Positions 16,726 to 24,751 of a DNA stretch of 64,000 nt are shown here, piece by piece. Source of the DNA: JACVRW01 sp034664085 (GTDB lineage Bacteria; Actinomycetota; Thermoleophilia; Solirubrobacterales; Thermoleophilaceae); contig JAXDII010000100.1 of the NCBI GenBank assembly GCA_034664085.1, forward strand, positions 1 to 64,000, read 5' to 3'. The notes under the pieces were generated by a model that worked only from the letters and a program-made list of their open reading frames with translations, made no database searches and was not told the origin of the DNA. Every line of letters starts with the position of its first letter. Position 1 is the first letter of the stretch. Both the position numbers and the translations under genes were made by a program.

Positions 16726-17928
16726 TCAGCCGAAGGCGCTGCCGGCGCGCAGCTCGGCGATGCGATCGGCGTCGTATCCGCACAGCTCCGCGAGCAGGGC
16801 GTCCGTGTGCTCGCCGCGCCGCGGCGCGGGAGCGGCGGGCCGCGGCGCCGAGCCGACACGCAGCGGGCTGGCCGGCGTGCGGACGCGCCCGAAGACCGGG
16901 TGGTCGTACTCGGCCACGGCCCCACGCGCGCTCGCCTGCTCGTCGGCGAACGCCGCGTTCACGTCGTTCACGGGGGCCGCCGGCACCCCCGCCGCCACGA
17001 GCACCGCGAGCAGCTCCGCCGTCGACCGCTTCGCGAACCGCTCGTGCAGCTGGCCCACGACCCATTCGCGGTTCGCGTAGCGCGCGGCGAAGTCGGCGGC
17101 CCTGGGGTCGTCGCGCAGCTCGGGCAGCTCCAGCGCGTCGCACAGCGCACGCCAGAACTTCTCCTTGGCGCACGCCAGCACGATCCACCCGTCGGCGGTC
17201 TGGAACTGCTGGAACGGCACGATCGACGGGTGGGCCGAGTCCTCCTGGCGGGCCGTGACGTGGCCGGACGTCTGCGACCAGGTCGCGACGTAGTTGAGCA
17301 GCGAGAGCGCGCTCTCGAACAGCGAGATGTCGCAGTCGGTGCCGCGGCCCGTCTCGCGCGCGGAGAGCACGCCGGCGAGCAGGGCGAGGGCCGCGACGTA
17401 GCCGCCGCTGAAGTCGACCAATGAGAGGCCGCAGCGCGTGGGCGGCGCCGCCGGGTCGCCGGTGAGGCTCATCCAGCCCGCCCGCGCCTGGATGACGTAG
17501 TCGTAGGCGCCCACGGCGGCGTCGGGACCGGTCTTGCCGTAGCCGGACAGCGAGCAGCAGACGATGCGGGGATTGACGGAGCCCAGGTCCGCGTAGGTCA
17601 GCCCGAGCCGCTCCGGCAGGTCGCCGCGCAGGTTGCAGAAGACCGCGTCGGCACCGCGGACGAGGTCGCGGAAGACGTCGCGTCCCTCATCGGAGCGCAG
17701 ATCGAGCGAGAGGCTCTCCTTGCCGCGGTTGAAGGCTTCGAAGAAGAGCGAGTCCTCGCCCTCGGCGAACGGCGGCACGTAGCGGCCGACGTCGCCACGC
17801 TGGCCGGGATCCTCGATCTTGACGACCCGCGCGCCCATGTCGGCGAGCTGAAGCGTGGCCCACGGACCGGCGCCGTACTGCTCCACCGCCAGGACGACGA
17901 CGCCGTCCAATGGCATCCGGGGGCTCAC
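16726..17928 (-). CDS. CaiB/BaiF (family III) CoA-transferase
   Basis: A 400-residue formyl-CoA-transferase-like enzyme that moves CoA between carboxylic acids. Family features are the opening VVVLAVEQYGAGPWATLQLADMGARVVKIE, NRGKESLSLDLR, and LSLVDFSGGYVAAL, whose aspartate is the expected covalent-intermediate residue. With the divergent CitE, MaoC and acyl-CoA dehydrogenase genes it probably activates a C5 dicarboxylate such as mesaconate or itaconate. The start could be the GTG at 17928 or the ATG at 17916. Both lie in a 57-bp direct repeat, with the GTG in the loop of a hairpin. Confidence 0.85.
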   Translation of the reverse strand: MSPRMPLDGVVVLAVEQYGAGPWATLQLADMGARVVKIEDPGQRGDVGRYVPPFAEGEDSLFFEAFNRGKESLSLDLRSDEGRDVFRDLVRGADAVFCNLRGDLPERLGLTYADLGSVNPRIVCCSLSGYGKTGPDAAVGAYDYVIQARAGWMSLTGDPAAPPTRCGLSLVDFSGGYVAALALLAGVLSARETGRGTDCDISLFESALSLLNYVATWSQTSGHVTARQEDSAHPSIVPFQQFQTADGWIVLACAKEKFWRALCDALELPELRDDPRAADFAARYANREWVVGQLHERFAKRSTAELLAVLVAAGVPAAPVNDVNAAFADEQASARGAVAEYDHPVFGRVRTPASPLRVGSAPRPAAPAPRRGEHTDALLAELCGYDADRIAELRAGSAFG

Positions 17929-18027
17929 GCCCCCGGCCCCCCGCTGATTCCTGGCCGCGCCCGACGCTGCGGCATCCGGGGGCTCACGCCCCCGGCCCCC
18001 CGCTGATTCCTGGCCGCGCCCGACGCT
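17912..18027. repeat. Tandem 57-bp direct repeat, each copy with a perfect hairpin
   Basis: 17912-17968 and 17971-18027 are identical over 57 bp, offset by 59 bp. Each copy contains CCGGGGGC-TCAC-GCCCCCGG, a perfect 8-bp stem with a 4-base loop (17917-17936 and 17976-17995). The left copy covers the start of the CoA-transferase gene and the pair fills most of the divergent caiB/citE region. It may be a recent local duplication or a dispersed repeat element inserted twice. Confidence 0.85.
17925..17975 (-). CDS. Possible 16-codon leader peptide upstream of caiB
   Basis: An ATG supplied by the right-hand repeat copy opens a 16-residue frame (MPQRRARPGISGGPGA) whose TGA overlaps the GTG candidate start of the CoA-transferase (GTGA). 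The arrangement would couple the two. It exists only because of the tandem repeat and has no ribosome site that I can recognise, so it may be accidental. Confidence 0.25.
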   Translation of the reverse strand: MPQRRARPGISGGPGA

Positions 18028-18038
18028 TCGTGGAGTAA

Positions 18039-18080
18039 ATGATCGGCATTTGGCAGTACATTACGTGGATATTCCCTTGA
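18039..18080 (+). CDS. Possible 13-codon leader peptide upstream of citE
   Basis: ATG at 18039, preceded by GGAG, opens a 13-residue frame (MIGIWQYITWIFP) that stops at the TGA overlapping the TTG start of the CitE-like gene. The main gene has no good ribosome site of its own, so translation by coupling from this leader is plausible. Two tryptophans in 13 residues are notable, but there is no attenuator hairpin between leader and gene. Confidence 0.3.
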   Translation: MIGIWQYITWIFP

Positions 18081-18901
18081 CCGCGCCCCGCGACATCGCC
18101 GCCGCCCGCAGCTTCCTCTTCGTCCCCGGTGACGACGACCGCAAGGTGCGTTCCGCGCTGCGGGCCGGCGGCACGCTGCTGCTCGACCTCGAGGACGCCG
18201 TCGCTCCCGACCGCAAGGCGGACGCCCGCGCGACGGTGGAGAAGGCGCTCGCCGACGGTCGCGGCGACGCCACCGTGCTCCTGCGGATCAACGGCGAGCG
18301 CTCGCGGTGGTTCGCCGCCGACCTCGAGTGGGCGCACACCGTCGCCGCCGACGGCATCGTCCTGCCGAAGGCCGAGCCGGCCGGGATCGGCCTTCTCGAA
18401 AGCAGCGGGCTGCCCGTGGTCGCCCTGATCGAGTCCGCCCAGGGCCTGCGCAGCGCCTACGAGATCGCGGCAGCGGAGCCGGTGGTCCGGCTCGCGCTGG
18501 GCTCAGTCGACCTGGCCGCCGACCTCGGGACAGAGCAGCGCGCCGACGGCCTCGAGCTGCTCGTCCCGCGCGCCACGCTCGTGCGCGACAGCGCCGCGGC
18601 GGGCCTCCCGGGCCCGGTGGACGGCGTCTGGACCGCGCTCGACGACGACGAGGGCCTGCGGCGCGACACGGCGCTGGCGCGGACGCTCGGCATGGCCGCG
18701 AAGCTCTGCATCCATCCGCGCCAGATCGCGATCGTCGAGAGCGAGCTGCAGCCGTCCGCCGAGCTGGTGGAGTGGGCTCGCGGCGTGCTCGACCGGGCGG
18801 ACGACGCGGCGGACCAGGGCGTCATCGCCGCGGACGGGGAGATGATCGACGCCGCCGTGGTGGCGCGTGCGCGGCGCGTCCTGCACGGAGCACCGGCATG
18901 A
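18077..18901 (+). CDS. HpcH/HpaI aldolase - CitE-like acyl-CoA lyase
   Basis: A 274-residue CitE-family TIM barrel that cleaves or forms a 3-hydroxy-3-carboxyacyl-CoA (citramalyl-, malyl-CoA). The opening SFLFVPGDDDRK, LDLEDAVAPDRK (Mg/CoA region), RINGER, ALIESAQGL and LCIHPRQI are the standard motifs. TTG at 18077 gives the usual family N-terminus; GTG 18065 and TTG 18050 are longer alternatives. Its TGA overlaps the MaoC start (ATGA). Gene order CitE-MaoC-acyl-CoA dehydrogenase matches the mycobacterial Rv2498c-Rv2500c block that degrades itaconate/leucine intermediates, supporting a citramalyl-CoA lyase role. Confidence 0.85.
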   Translation: MTAPRDIAAARSFLFVPGDDDRKVRSALRAGGTLLLDLEDAVAPDRKADARATVEKALADGRGDATVLLRINGERSRWFAADLEWAHTVAADGIVLPKAEPAGIGLLESSGLPVVALIESAQGLRSAYEIAAAEPVVRLALGSVDLAADLGTEQRADGLELLVPRATLVRDSAAAGLPGPVDGVWTALDDDEGLRRDTALARTLGMAAKLCIHPRQIAIVESELQPSAELVEWARGVLDRADDAADQGVIAADGEMIDAAVVARARRVLHGAPA

Positions 18902-19428
18902 GCGCCGACCGCGAGCCGGCGCCGAAGGAGTGGCTGGGCCGCTTCTTCGAGGACTTCGAGGTCGGCGACCTCTTCCGCAGCCGCCTCGGGCGCACGGTCA
19001 CGGAGACCGACAACGTCTGGTTCACCTGCCTGACCATGAACACGAACCAGATGCACTTCAACGACGAGTACGCGCGCCGCACCCGCTTCGGCAAGCCGCT
19101 CGTGAACAGCACGTTCACGCTGGCGCTGGTGACGGGCCTGACCGTGCCGGACACGAGCGAGAACGCCACCGCCAACCTGGCCTGGACGGACATCCGCCTC
19201 CCCGCCCCCGTGTTCGTGGGCGACACGATCTGGGCCGAGTCCGAGATCACCGGCGTCCGCGCATCCGAGACGCGGCCCGAGGTCGGCATCGTCGAGATGC
19301 GCTCGCGCGGGGTGAACCAGCGCGGCGAGGTGGTGGTCGAGTTCCGCCGCACGTTCATGGTCTACAGCCGCGACGCGGACGCGGCCCAGAGCACGTTCCC
19401 GCGGGTGGAGGAGCCATGGAAGGTGTGA
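18898..19428 (+). CDS. MaoC-type enoyl-CoA hydratase (mesaconyl/itaconyl-CoA hydratase-like)
   Basis: A 176-residue hot-dog fold hydratase. The catalytic Asp/His region reads TMNTNQMHFNDEYARRT, followed by the family blocks GKPLVNSTFTLALVTG, ANLAWTDIRLPAPVFVGDTIWAESE and GVNQRGEVVVEFRRTFMVY. The same blocks mark mycobacterial Rv2499c-like itaconyl-CoA hydratases and mesaconyl-CoA hydratases. It should hydrate the unsaturated acyl-CoA to the hydroxy-acyl-CoA that the adjacent CitE lyase cleaves. Start overlaps citE (ATGA); the 3' end overlaps the dehydrogenase gene by 13 bp. Confidence 0.85.
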   Translation: MSADREPAPKEWLGRFFEDFEVGDLFRSRLGRTVTETDNVWFTCLTMNTNQMHFNDEYARRTRFGKPLVNSTFTLALVTGLTVPDTSENATANLAWTDIRLPAPVFVGDTIWAESEITGVRASETRPEVGIVEMRSRGVNQRGEVVVEFRRTFMVYSRDADAAQSTFPRVEEPWKV

Positions 19429-20570
19429 CCGAGGAGCTCGACGAGATCCGGCGCGCGGTGCGGGAGCTCTGCGCCGGGTTCGGCGACGAGTACTGGCGCG
19501 GCCTGGAGCCGGACCGCTACCCGGAGGAGTTCGTGCGCTCGCTCACCGAGCACGGCTGGCTGAGCGCGCTGATCCCGGAGGAGTACGGCGGCGCCGGCCT
19601 CGAGCTCACCGCCGCGGCGGCGATCATGGAGGAGATCAGCGCCGCGGGCGCCAACGCCGGCGCCTGCCACGCGCAGATGTACGTCATGGGCACGCTCCTG
19701 CGCCACGGCAGCGACGAGCAGAAGCGCCACTGGCTGCCGCAGATCGCCGCCGGCGAGCTGAGGCTCCAGGCGTTCGGGGTCACCGAGCCGGAGGCGGGGT
19801 CGGACACGACGCGCATCCGCACGACGGCCAAGCGGACCGAGTCGGGCTACCGCGTCGACGGCCAGAAGATCTGGACCTCGCGCGCCGAGCACAGCGACCT
19901 GATGCTGCTGCTGGCGCGCACCACGCCGCTCGAGGAGGTCGAGAAGAAGGTCGACGGGCTGTCGGTCTTCCTCGTCGACATGCGCGAGACCGGCGGCGCG
20001 CTGACGATCCGGCCGATCGAGACGATGATGAACCACGCCACGACCGAGGTCTTCATCGACGGGCTCGAGCTGCCGGAGAGCGCCCGCATCGGCGAGGAGG
20101 GCAAGGGCTTCCGCTACATCCTGGCCAGCATGAACGCCGAGCGCATCCTGATCGCGTCGGAGTGCGTCGGCGACGGCCGCTGGTTCACCGAGCGAGCCGT
20201 GAGCTACACCTCCCAGCGCAAGGTCTTCGGCCGGCCGATCGGGTCCAACCAGGGCGTCCAGTTCCCGATCGCGCGGGCCCACGCCGCCATCGAGGCAGCC
20301 GGCCTGATGCGCTCCCGCGCCGCGACGCTGTACGACCAGGGGCAGCCGTGCGGGGGCGAGGCGAACATGGCCAAGCTGCTCGCCTCAGAGGCCTCCTGGC
20401 AGGCCGCCAACGCCTGCCTCGACGCGCACGGCGGCTTCGGCTTCGCCCGCGAGTACGACGTGGAGCGCAAGTTCCGCGAGACCCGGCTCTACCAGGTCGC
20501 CCCCGTGTCGAACAACCTGATCCTGTCCTACGTCGGCCAGCACGTGCTGGGGATGCCGCGCTCCTTCTGA
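19416..20570 (+). CDS. Acyl-CoA dehydrogenase (FadE19-like context)
   Basis: A 384-residue FAD acyl-CoA dehydrogenase. Motifs include IPEEYGGAGLELTAAAAIMEEI, the FAD site FGVTEPEAGSDT, KIWTSRAEHSDLMLLLART and DAHGGFGFAREYDVERKFRETRL. At the place where many family members carry the catalytic glutamate (YEGT), this protein reads VAPVSNN, a known subfamily variation, so the base must be elsewhere or the reaction differs. It would supply the unsaturated acyl-CoA to the MaoC hydratase. The ATG lies 13 bp inside the MaoC gene. Confidence 0.85.
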   Translation: MEGVTEELDEIRRAVRELCAGFGDEYWRGLEPDRYPEEFVRSLTEHGWLSALIPEEYGGAGLELTAAAAIMEEISAAGANAGACHAQMYVMGTLLRHGSDEQKRHWLPQIAAGELRLQAFGVTEPEAGSDTTRIRTTAKRTESGYRVDGQKIWTSRAEHSDLMLLLARTTPLEEVEKKVDGLSVFLVDMRETGGALTIRPIETMMNHATTEVFIDGLELPESARIGEEGKGFRYILASMNAERILIASECVGDGRWFTERAVSYTSQRKVFGRPIGSNQGVQFPIARAHAAIEAAGLMRSRAATLYDQGQPCGGEANMAKLLASEASWQAANACLDAHGGFGFAREYDVERKFRETRLYQVAPVSNNLILSYVGQHVLGMPRSF

Positions 20571-20578
20571 GCTGAACG

Positions 20579-21763
20579 TCAGGCGGTCGCCTTGGGCGCT
20601 TCCGAGAGCGACTCGGTATGCGGCAGCGCCGCCACGGTCAGCGTCCACAGGGCCGCCGCCGCGACGAACCCGATCAGCCCGTCGCCGGGCAGCGAGAACG
20701 TCAGCCCGACCAGCGGCGTGCCCACGACGATCAGCGCGATCGCGTACACGTTGGCCACCGCGAACGCGGTGCCGGGCGCACCCGGGAAGGCGCGCGCCAG
20801 GCCTGTGACGGTGGCGCCGAAGGGCAGCCCCGTGGCGATGCCGAGCAGCACCGCCCCGGCGACGGCCACGGAGATCGGCCGCGCGAAGCCGATCAGCAGC
20901 GTCCCGGCCGCTCCGACGAGCATGCCGCATGCGAACAGCGCCCGCGCGCGGTCCGGCCGCCGCGTGGCGAACAGGCCGCCGAGCGGCCGCGCGACGATGC
21001 CCATGATGAAGATCAGCGCCCCGATCGCGCCGGCCGTCTCGTCGCTCACGCCGCCGCGGCGCTCGAGGATGGTCACGACCCAGTTGCTCAGCACGATCCC
21101 GAGCCCGAAGGCGGCGCTCTGGACGGCCGCGAAGCGCAGGATGCGGTTGTCGAGGAGCAGCGCTCGCAGGGGGGTCTCCACGTGCCCCGGGTTCGCGGCG
21201 GTCGGCGGCCCGAAGAGCAGCGCGACCGCGGCGATCAGGCTGGCCGCCACTGCCGTGATGAACGGGGCGCGCCATCCCAGCGCCCCGTCCAGCGAGGGGA
21301 TCAGCGCGATCGCGATGCCGCCGGCGCTCAGCGACACGCCGCCGTACATCCCCTGGGCAAGCGCCGTGCCGCCCAGCTTCGACACGTAGGCGGTTCCCGC
21401 GATGAAGCCGGAGCCCGCGCCGACGCCGACGATCGTGCGCAGCGCGAGCGCGGGCACCAGGTCGTCCACGAGCAGCGTCCCCGCGTTGCCGACGATCGTC
21501 AGCGCGAGGGCCACTGCTCCGATGCGCCGTGGCCCGAGGCGGTCGATCAGCCGCCCCACGGACAGCATCGACCCCAGCTCGGCCAGGAACAGCACCGTCG
21601 TGAAGAGCCCCACGGTCGCGAGCGCGATCCCGTAGTGGTCGGCCACCGTCGCCGCCAGGGCGCCGACGTTGGCGACGTTCCAGCTCGCCCCCATCCCGAT
21701 CGCGCAGGCGGCGACGAGGCCGCGGCGGTAGGCCGCCTGCCCTCCCCCGGCGTGCTGGGTCAC
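20579..21763 (-). CDS. MFS transporter
   Basis: A 394-residue major facilitator with about twelve hydrophobic segments and the loop 2-3 motif GRLIDRLGPRR near residue 70. Loop 8-9 has RPLGGLFATRRPDR. It is probably the carrier for the organic acid degraded by the neighbouring CoA-transferase/lyase/hydratase set, based on position only. The GTG start at 21763 is the first in-frame start. It converges on the acyl-CoA dehydrogenase with 8 bp between stops, leaving no room for a separate terminator. Confidence 0.88.
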   Translation of the reverse strand: MTQHAGGGQAAYRRGLVAACAIGMGASWNVANVGALAATVADHYGIALATVGLFTTVLFLAELGSMLSVGRLIDRLGPRRIGAVALALTIVGNAGTLLVDDLVPALALRTIVGVGAGSGFIAGTAYVSKLGGTALAQGMYGGVSLSAGGIAIALIPSLDGALGWRAPFITAVAASLIAAVALLFGPPTAANPGHVETPLRALLLDNRILRFAAVQSAAFGLGIVLSNWVVTILERRGGVSDETAGAIGALIFIMGIVARPLGGLFATRRPDRARALFACGMLVGAAGTLLIGFARPISVAVAGAVLLGIATGLPFGATVTGLARAFPGAPGTAFAVANVYAIALIVVGTPLVGLTFSLPGDGLIGFVAAAALWTLTVAALPHTESLSEAPKATA

Positions 21764-21891
21764 GTGCTGGACGCGAAGAGGTCGATCGGGGTGAGCTGGT
21801 TCGGGTCCGGCGCGCGCATTGGGCGGCTTGATCCTAAGACCACGGCGCCGTGCCCACTGATCGCGGCTGCCTTGTAATGCCCATAGGCCAC

Positions 21892-21901
21892 AGATATACT
21901 A
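21892..21901. promoter_or_regulatory. TAGTATATCT motif upstream of the monooxygenase operon
   Basis: AGATATACTA on the plus strand (TAGTATATCT on the minus) lies 59 bp before the ATG of the alpha/beta hydrolase. It is an AT-rich island in the 197-bp MFS/hydrolase intergenic region, which otherwise shows only a GGAG ribosome site (21952-21958). The same 10-mer or a close variant recurs upstream of several other units up to 53.2 kb. It may be a GntR-type operator or a -10 element. Confidence 0.5.
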
Positions 21902-21960
21902 GTTGTTACGTTGAAGAAGTATCTATCTCGCGGCCAGCGGCCGGGAGAGGCGAGGAGCAG

Positions 21961-22941
21961 ATGAACCACCCCGGCGCGTCCCCAGGTGCGGGCAACGCAG
22001 CGTGGCTTTCCCTGGTGGCGGATCAGGAGGTCACCCCTCCCGAGCTGCTGACCGTCGAAGAGGTGGTCGCCTTCCGGTCCGACCCGTCGCGCGACCTGCG
22101 CAGGCACAACGTCGACCTCCCCGAGAACGTCGAGATCCGCCACACGGTGCTCGGCGAGGTCGAAGGCCTTCAGACGGCGGCCGAGATCTACGTCCCGGAC
22201 GGCCCCGGCCCGTTTCCGATGATGCTCTACATGCACGGCGGCGGGTGGTGCCTGGGCAAGGCCGAGTACGTGCGCAAGCTCGGCATGAGCATCTCGGCGC
22301 GCGGCCACGTCGTGGTCAACCTCGACTACGCGCTCGCGCCGGAGCACCCGTTTCCAGCGGCGCTCCGCCAGGCCATCTTCGCGACGCGCTGGATGGTGCG
22401 CAACGCCTCCGAGGTCAAGGGCGACGGCGGACCCGTGGCGATCGGGGGCGCGTCCGCGGGAGCCAACCTCGCCGCCGCGTCGATCGTGGCCCTGGCCGCC
22501 GAGGACGACGCCGAGGTCCGGTTCTCAGCCGCCCTGCTGCTGTACGGCGTCTTCAACTTCCCGCTCGTGATGGAGAAGCCCGGGACCTACGCCGGCGGCT
22601 TCGCGGAGACGGTCTTCAACCTGGCCTACCTCGGGCCGCACTGGCTGACCAAGCACCGAGACCCGCTCGTCAGCCCCGCCCTGGCGCCGAATCTCGACAG
22701 GTTCCCGCCGAGCTATCTGGTGATCGGCGACCAGGACTCGCTGTTGCCCCAGTCGCTCGACATGGCCGAGCGCCTGATCGGCCATGGCGTGCCGACGACG
22801 CTCTCGGTGCCCGCCGGGCTCAACCACTCGTTCGCCTACATCCCGCACAAGCTGCCCGACGCCGCGGCGGAGCTGGAGCGCATGTTCGACTGGCTCTCAG
22901 CCCGGACGGGGGCTGCGCTCCGACAGGAGGTTCCGCGATGA
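21961..22941 (+). CDS. Alpha/beta hydrolase, hormone-sensitive-lipase family
   Basis: A 326-residue carboxylesterase-type hydrolase. The oxyanion motif HGGGW, the nucleophile elbow GGASAGAN, the aspartate in GDQDSLL and the histidine in LNHSFAY complete the catalytic machinery. It probably hydrolyses an ester, lactone or amide formed in the pathway. The ATG at 21961 was chosen for its GAGGAG site; the frame is open upstream but crosses the regulatory region. It heads a five-gene operon, its TGA overlapping the monooxygenase start (ATGA). Confidence 0.85.
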   Translation: MNHPGASPGAGNAAWLSLVADQEVTPPELLTVEEVVAFRSDPSRDLRRHNVDLPENVEIRHTVLGEVEGLQTAAEIYVPDGPGPFPMMLYMHGGGWCLGKAEYVRKLGMSISARGHVVVNLDYALAPEHPFPAALRQAIFATRWMVRNASEVKGDGGPVAIGGASAGANLAAASIVALAAEDDAEVRFSAALLLYGVFNFPLVMEKPGTYAGGFAETVFNLAYLGPHWLTKHRDPLVSPALAPNLDRFPPSYLVIGDQDSLLPQSLDMAERLIGHGVPTTLSVPAGLNHSFAYIPHKLPDAAAELERMFDWLSARTGAALRQEVPR

Positions 22942-24026
22942 AGCTCGGCCTGATCCTGGACGGAGCGCTCGCCCCGGGAGTCACCTCCGAGCAGCGCCTG
23001 GGCCAGGCGGTGGACGAGGCGCTGCTGGCGGAGGAGATGGGGTTCGACTTCTACGGGCTCGCCGAGGTGCACTTCAGCAAGGTCCTCACGCAGTCCGCGC
23101 CGGAGGTCCTGCTGGGCCTGATCGCCGGCCAGACCAGCCGCATCCGGCTGCGCACGGTGTCCACTCCACTGCTCGCGTTCAACCACCCGATCCGGGTGGC
23201 CGAACGGGTGGCGACGCTGGACCTGGTGTCGCACGGGCGCATGCAGCTGGGCACGGCGCGATCGAACCAGGTGCACACGATCGAGGCCTTCGGCATACCG
23301 GTGGACGAGACGCGCAAGCAGTACTGGGACTCGCTCGAGGTGATCATCAAGGCGCTGTCGCAGGAGACCTTCGAACACGACGGCCCGGTCTGGAAGATCC
23401 CCGAGCGCTCGCTCTTCCCCAAGCCGCTGCAGCAGCCGCACCCGCCCGTGTTCGCGTCCGCCACCAGCGTCGAGACCCACAAGCTGGCCGGCGAGCACGG
23501 CATCGGCGTGATGAGCGGCAACAGCCTGCCCGGCGGGTGGGACTTCGTCCAGGGGTGCCTCGACCTCTATCGCGCCTCGTGGACCGACGCCGCCGAGCGG
23601 GGCCGGGCGACGAACAGCACCTTCTCGTCGCTCGCCCTGAGGGCCTACTGCGCGGAGACCACCGAACAGGCCCTCGCGGACGCGTCGCATACGGCCTTCG
23701 AGATGGTCGACCTGGTCATGTCCTGGTACTCCAAGCTGGCTCAGCAGTCCTCTGACTACGCCTACATGAGCGCGTTCGAGGGCCTGGCCGAGCACCAGCG
23801 CGACCTTCCCTTCCTGGTAGAGCGCGCCCCCTACCTGACGATCGGCGACCCGGACTTCTTCGTCGAGCGCATCGAGCGGCTCGAGAGCATGGGCGTCGAC
23901 GAGTTCATATTGTCGATCGACGGCCTTACGCACGAGCAGCACATGCGTTCGATCGAGCTGATCGGACACGAGGTGATCCCTCGGATCCGAGACATCCCCC
24001 CACGAACCAGAGGAGAGGCCGCATGA
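22938..24026 (+). CDS. Luciferase-like flavin-dependent monooxygenase
   Basis: A 362-residue LLM-class TIM-barrel monooxygenase, bacterial-luciferase alkanal type, with the GLAEVHF motif (normally AEHHF) after strand 2, RTVSTPLLAFNHPIRVAERVATLDLVSHGR, and FASATSVETHKLAGEHGIGVMSG. Such enzymes use FMNH2 and oxygen, and include ring-opening and N-dealkylating oxygenases of heterocycles (RutA and pyridine monooxygenases are relatives by class). The FMN reductase two genes downstream is the likely flavin supplier. It overlaps both neighbours as ATGA. Confidence 0.85.
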   Translation: MKLGLILDGALAPGVTSEQRLGQAVDEALLAEEMGFDFYGLAEVHFSKVLTQSAPEVLLGLIAGQTSRIRLRTVSTPLLAFNHPIRVAERVATLDLVSHGRMQLGTARSNQVHTIEAFGIPVDETRKQYWDSLEVIIKALSQETFEHDGPVWKIPERSLFPKPLQQPHPPVFASATSVETHKLAGEHGIGVMSGNSLPGGWDFVQGCLDLYRASWTDAAERGRATNSTFSSLALRAYCAETTEQALADASHTAFEMVDLVMSWYSKLAQQSSDYAYMSAFEGLAEHQRDLPFLVERAPYLTIGDPDFFVERIERLESMGVDEFILSIDGLTHEQHMRSIELIGHEVIPRIRDIPPRTRGEAA

Positions 24027-24751
24027 GTCGAATCGGTGTGATCATCCCGTCGACGAACACGTCGGTGGAGGCGGACTACAACGACCTCCGCCCGGAGAAC
24101 GTGAGCTTCCACGTCGCGCGGATCTTCATCGACAACAGCATCGATTCGGATCAGAAGGCGCAGAAGACGCTCCAGCAGATCCGCGACGGCAGCGAGAAGG
24201 CCGTCCACGACGTGATGACCTGCCGCCCGGACCACCTCGTCCTCGGCATGTCGTCGGAGACGTTCGTGGGCGGGCTAGAGGGCAGCCGCGCGCTGACCCA
24301 GAAGATGGTGGACATGAGCGGGCTCGGCGTCTCGACCGGGTCGGAGGCCACCACCATGGCCCTGGAGTCGATCGGAGCCAAGCGGATCGCCGTGCTCACG
24401 CCCTACCAGCCGTCGATCGACGAGCAGGTCGAGCGCTACTTCGACGACCTCGGCTACGAGATGGTCGCGATGAAGAGCCTGCGCTGCCCGACCGCCGTGT
24501 CGATCGCCGACGTGAGCGGCGACGAGATCCTCGACGCGCTCGAAGAGCTCAGCGAGGCCGCCGGGTCGGACTTCGACGCGTTCGTGCAGGCGGGCACGAA
24601 CCTGTCGAGCTACCGGGTCGCCGACGAAGCCGAGCGCCGCTTCGGCAAGCCGCTGATCGCCATCAACGCCGCCACGGTGTGGCACGCCCTGAAGCAGCTC
24701 GGTCTCGATCCCAGCCTGGCCGCCGGCCGGGTCTTCAACCATGGGGAGTAG
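24023..24751 (+). CDS. Asp/Glu racemase-superfamily protein, maleate-isomerase-like, lacking both catalytic cysteines
   Basis: A 242-residue protein aligned by eye with maleate isomerases: the N-terminal IGVIIPSTNTSVE, GSEATTMALESIGAKRIAVLTPY and AINAATVWHALKQLG are conserved positions. The first catalytic cysteine (YAC in maleate isomerase) is M76 (LGMSSETF). The second (SxCVQ) is G191/T192 (VQAGTNLSS). The only cysteines are C67 and C155. It may therefore be a decarboxylase, a hydrolase, or an enzyme using Ser/Thr. Gene position between the monooxygenase and FMN reductase places it in the same pathway. Confidence 0.75.
   Translation: MSRIGVIIPSTNTSVEADYNDLRPENVSFHVARIFIDNSIDSDQKAQKTLQQIRDGSEKAVHDVMTCRPDHLVLGMSSETFVGGLEGSRALTQKMVDMSGLGVSTGSEATTMALESIGAKRIAVLTPYQPSIDEQVERYFDDLGYEMVAMKSLRCPTAVSIADVSGDEILDALEELSEAAGSDFDAFVQAGTNLSSYRVADEAERRFGKPLIAINAATVWHALKQLGLDPSLAAGRVFNHGE

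Noticed and set aside
17912..18027. CRISPR or phage-type repeat
   Set aside because: Only two copies, 2 bp between them, no spacers and no cas genes.
24023..24751. Maleate isomerase
   Set aside because: Both catalytic cysteine positions are replaced (M76; G191/T192), so the specific activity cannot be assigned.
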